Positions 14,053-16,356 of a DNA stretch of 16,356 nt are shown here, in pieces (the first letter of the stretch is position 1; the number at the start of each line of letters is the position of its first letter). Location: the NCBI GenBank assembly GCA_035537095.1, contig DATLMV010000261.1, positions 1 through 16,356 of the forward strand, given 5' to 3'. The DNA is from DASWNP01 sp035537095. Its GTDB lineage: Bacteria > Acidobacteriota > Blastocatellia > Pyrinomonadales > Pyrinomonadaceae. Both the position numbers and the translations under genes were made by a program. The notes below the pieces were generated by a model, which had not been told where the DNA came from, searched no databases, and saw only the letters and a program-made list of their open reading frames with translations.

Positions 14053-15114
14053 ATGTTTAAGAAAAGTCTCGCCAAAAAGAATCTCGTCGGTTTGGACATC
14101 GGCTCAAACTCCGTCAAAGCCATCGAGCTACAGGGCAAACCCGGCAACCTTGTCCTGACCAGCCTCGGCTTCGAGAGCTTGCAGCCCGACACCGTCGTTG
14201 ACGGTCAGATCATGGAGTTGAACGACGTGTCGCGCACCATCGCGCACATCTTCAGTTCTCATCAGATCAAGACCGAACGCGTGGCGGCTGGCGTCAGCGG
14301 AAGCTCGGTGATCGTCAAGAACATCATCGTCCCGCAGATGAGTCAGGAAGAGCTCGAAGAGTCCATTGACTGGCACGCCGAAGAGCATATCCCCTTCGAC
14401 ATCGCCGATGTCAGTTTGGATTATCAGGTGGTGAGTTCAAACGCCGATTCGCTGCAAGTGCTGATGGCCGCGTGCAAGCGCGAGTTCGTCGCCAATCTCA
14501 AACAGGCGATTCAACTTGCGGGCAAGCAGCCCGCGATTATTGACGTTGACGCCTTCGCCTTGCAGAACTGCTACGAGGTCAACTACGAGCCTTCGCCCGA
14601 CCAGACGGTCGCGCTCCTCAACATCGGCGCGTCAACGATGAACATCAACATCCTGCACGGCAACCGCAGCGTCTTCACACGCGACGTTTCGGTCGGCGGC
14701 AATCAGTACACGTCGCTGCTGCAAAAGGAGTTGGGCCTGAGCTACGAACAGGCCGACGCGCTCAAGCGCGGCGGTTCGCTCCCCGAAGAGATGGAGCAGC
14801 GCGAAATCGAGCCGATTCTCGAAACCGTCTCGGACATCCTCGCGCTGGAAATTCAGAAGACCTTCGACTTCTATCGCGCCACCGCCGAAGACGGCAACAC
14901 GGGCGTGCAGAAGATTCTGATCTCCGGCGGCGGCTCGAAGCTCAAAGGTTTGCAGGAGTATCTCTCGCAGCGGTTCGAGTTGCCGGTCGAGCCCTTGAAC
15001 CCGTTCCTGCGCATCAAGGTTGACACGAGACGTTTCGACCCCGACTACATGCGCGAAGTTGTGCCGGAGATGGCCGTGGCGGTCGGACTCGCCTTGAGAG
15101 GAGTGGAAGCCTAA
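14053..15114 (+). CDS. pilM: PilM, actin-like type IV pilus assembly ATPase
   Basis: A protein of 353 residues, the usual PilM length. It has the actin/FtsA-type nucleotide-binding motifs: GLDIGSNSVKAIEL (phosphate 1, about residue 13), VALLNIGASTMNINIL (phosphate 2, about 190) and ISGGGSKLKGL (adenosine, about 295). PilM is a cytoplasmic protein that binds ATP and the N-terminal tail of PilN, linking the pilus inner-membrane platform to the cytoplasmic motor. The ATG at 14053 has GAGGA about 11 nt upstream, a rather long spacing. pilN begins immediately after the TAA, so the two are translationally coupled. The long leader upstream carries a c-di-GMP-I riboswitch and a strong promoter, so c-di-GMP likely controls this operon. 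Confidence 0.96.
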   Translation: MFKKSLAKKNLVGLDIGSNSVKAIELQGKPGNLVLTSLGFESLQPDTVVDGQIMELNDVSRTIAHIFSSHQIKTERVAAGVSGSSVIVKNIIVPQMSQEELEESIDWHAEEHIPFDIADVSLDYQVVSSNADSLQVLMAACKREFVANLKQAIQLAGKQPAIIDVDAFALQNCYEVNYEPSPDQTVALLNIGASTMNINILHGNRSVFTRDVSVGGNQYTSLLQKELGLSYEQADALKRGGSLPEEMEQREIEPILETVSDILALEIQKTFDFYRATAEDGNTGVQKILISGGGSKLKGLQEYLSQRFELPVEPLNPFLRIKVDTRRFDPDYMREVVPEMAVAVGLALRGVEA

Positions 15115-15831
15115 ATGATTAAGATCAACCTTTTAGATTCCGTCACCGACAGAGCGCGCAGCGTCGCGGCGGTCGAGGCGCAGGTCGCCAACCCGCGCGC
15201 GCGGACGTGGCTGCTGGCGGTCGTCATGCTTGCCCTCACCGTGCTCGGCATGGGCGTGGATTGGTTCAGCGCGACCTCCGCTTACGCGCGCGCCAAGTCA
15301 GACCTCGAACGCGAAGAGGCCATCGCCGCGCGGATGGAGGCCATCAACAAAGAGCAGGCCGAGTTGGAGAACAAGATCAAGGCGATTCAGACGCGCATCG
15401 AAGCCATCAAGCGTCTGCGCGCGTCGCAGCGCGGGCCGGTCGCCGTCCTCTCCGCGCTCAACGAACGGATGCCTTCGATTGCCGATTTTCGTCTGACCAA
15501 CATCGAGCAGAAGGGCGGCGACCTGATTGTCGAGGGCCACTCGCCGAACGAGTCGGCGGTGACGCAGTTCGGGCGCAGCCTTGAGTTCTCTTCGGGACTC
15601 TTCAGCAACGTCAGCATCGAGACCGAGCGCAAGGAGTTGAACGTCAAGAAGGACGATCTCAAGCCGGGCGAAGTGTTGGAGAAAGACGCGCCCAAGCCCG
15701 AGACGGTCAACTTCAAAATCACCTGCAAGTATTCGACGCCGGGGAGCGAAGCGCCCGCCGCCGAGCCCGCCGCCGCCGACGAGAAGAAGAAGTCGAAGGC
15801 GTCTGCCACCAAAGATATTGCCAAAAAGTAG
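15115..15831 (+). CDS. pilN: PilN, type IV pilus inner-membrane assembly protein
   Basis: A 238-residue protein starting MIKINLL, the conserved cytoplasmic motif by which PilN binds PilM. One membrane helix (about residues 31-50, WLLAVVMLALTVLGMGVDWF) is followed by a coiled coil (about 57-102) and a periplasmic ferredoxin-like domain (VLSALNERMPSIADFRLTNI onward), which pairs with PilO. The last 45 residues are a low-complexity Ala/Glu/Lys tail (EKKKSKASATKDIAKK) not needed for the fold. The ATG directly follows the pilM stop; AGGAG (15099-15103) lies inside the end of pilM. The next gene, pilO, follows after 58 nt. Confidence 0.93.
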   Translation: MIKINLLDSVTDRARSVAAVEAQVANPRARTWLLAVVMLALTVLGMGVDWFSATSAYARAKSDLEREEAIAARMEAINKEQAELENKIKAIQTRIEAIKRLRASQRGPVAVLSALNERMPSIADFRLTNIEQKGGDLIVEGHSPNESAVTQFGRSLEFSSGLFSNVSIETERKELNVKKDDLKPGEVLEKDAPKPETVNFKITCKYSTPGSEAPAAEPAAADEKKKSKASATKDIAKK

Positions 15832-15850
15832 CCGCCCACGAAGGCCGAAG

Positions 15851-15871
15851 GGCGCGCTTGAATTTCGCGCC
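15851..15871 (+). other. Intercistronic hairpin between pilN and pilO
   Basis: GGCGCG (15851-15856) and CGCGCC (15866-15871) form a 6-bp stem with a 9-nt loop in the 58-nt gap between the genes; the pilO Shine-Dalgarno AGGGA (15875-15879) follows 3 nt later. It has no T-run and may affect pilO initiation or mRNA stability. Confidence 0.4.
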
Positions 15872-15889
15872 TGAAGGGAACGACAACCG

Positions 15890-16356
15890 ATGAGCAAAAT
15901 GGAATCGCTGCAAAAGAAACCTTGGTACTTACAACTCGCCGCCTTCGGAGTCGTCGCGCTCCTCGCCTACGGCGGCTTCTGGTACGCCGTCACGAAGAGC
16001 AAGCGTGCCGAGACGCGCGAACTCGAAGAGAAGGTCGCCAAGCTGCAACAGTCGAACGCGCGCGCGCAGATCGCCTCGCAGCGTCTCACCGAATTCAAGT
16101 TGGCCTACGCACGCGCGCAGGCCGATTACGACGACCTCAAGGCGCTGCTGCCCGAGCAGCGCGAACTGACCACCGTCTTGGCGGGGCTGCAAGAACGCGC
16201 GCGCGGGCGTCTCTCCGTGCGCCGTTTCTCGCCGAAGGAGGACGTGCAGCAGGACTTCTACTCCGGCAAACCGATTGAGGTCGAAGTCACCGGCGGCTAC
16301 AACAATCTCGGCGCATTCTTCGCGCAGATGGCCTCCTACCAGCGCATCGTCTCGAT
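15890..16356 (+). CDS. pilO: PilO, type IV pilus inner-membrane assembly protein (N-terminal 155 codons, runs off the right edge)
   Basis: Starts ATG at 15890 with AGGGA (15875-15879) 10 nt upstream; an ATG at 15899 is a less likely alternative. The visible 155 residues show a short cytoplasmic end (MSKMESLQKKPWY), one membrane helix (about 14-32, LQLAAFGVVALLAYGGFWYA), a coiled coil (about 38-75, ELEEKVAKLQQSNARAQIAS) and the start of the periplasmic ferredoxin-like domain: LLPEQRELTTVLAGLQERAR, then IEVEVTGGYNNLGAFFAQMA. This is the PilO pattern; PilO forms heterodimers with PilN between PilM and PilP/PilQ. The gene is truncated by the window edge; pilP and pilQ would be expected next but are not visible. 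Confidence 0.9.
   Translation, partial: MSKMESLQKKPWYLQLAAFGVVALLAYGGFWYAVTKSKRAETRELEEKVAKLQQSNARAQIASQRLTEFKLAYARAQADYDDLKALLPEQRELTTVLAGLQERARGRLSVRRFSPKEDVQQDFYSGKPIEVEVTGGYNNLGAFFAQMASYQRIVS

Overview
The window is GC-rich bacterial chromosome (about 60 % G+C by eye) with ordinary Shine-Dalgarno signals, sigma70-type promoters and rho-independent terminators. The mix of a secreted 14-repeat FG-GAP/VCBS protein, a second large secreted protein, a pilM-pilN-pilO cluster and several unrecognised membrane or cytosolic proteins fits Acidobacteriota (perhaps Blastocatellia) best. This is inference; no rRNA or other strong taxonomic marker is present, and a deltaproteobacterial-type lineage cannot be excluded.

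Left part (1-4212), all on the minus strand: the 5' part of a large secreted protein that runs off the left edge (1-1032), a 490-bp non-coding gap, a secreted FG-GAP beta-propeller protein (1523-3712), tRNA-His(GTG) and tRNA-Arg(TCT), each followed by its own terminator. Middle (4390-6187), plus strand: an AI-2E/PerM-family membrane protein and a Nudix hydrolase, closed by a strong bidirectional terminator facing a small minus-strand gene (6308-6556). About 520 bp of non-coding DNA follows, then an HU-family nucleoid protein (7182-7493, minus) with an A/T-rich, palindrome-bearing upstream region, a DUF389-like membrane protein (7807-8736, minus), tRNA-Pro(TGG) and an RdgB/HAM1-type XTP/dITP pyrophosphatase (9043-9687, minus). 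An unrecognised helical 449-aa protein (9907-11256, plus) is divergent from rdgB and converges on an unrecognised membrane-anchored 576-aa protein (11317-13047, minus).

Right end (13453-16356), plus strand: a strong promoter (TTGACA, 18-nt spacer, TATTAT) opens a leader of about 560 nt that carries what I read as a c-di-GMP-I (GEMM-I) riboswitch at about 13620-13704. It is followed by pilM, pilN and the start of pilO, the inner-membrane assembly platform of a type IV pilus. A Shine-Dalgarno (GGGGAG) and GTG abut the 3' end of the aptamer and open a possible 59-codon leader ORF, and the aptamer's closing-strand sequence GTTGCCGA is repeated 45 nt downstream. Together these suggest that c-di-GMP controls expression of the pilus platform. 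This is the most interesting part of the window.

Other points for a second look are a 35-bp near-perfect inverted repeat between tRNA-Arg and perM, a dyad carrying CGGGTCAG arms upstream of the 576-aa gene, a REP-like sequence inside the first codons of the FG-GAP gene, and several palindromes near promoters.
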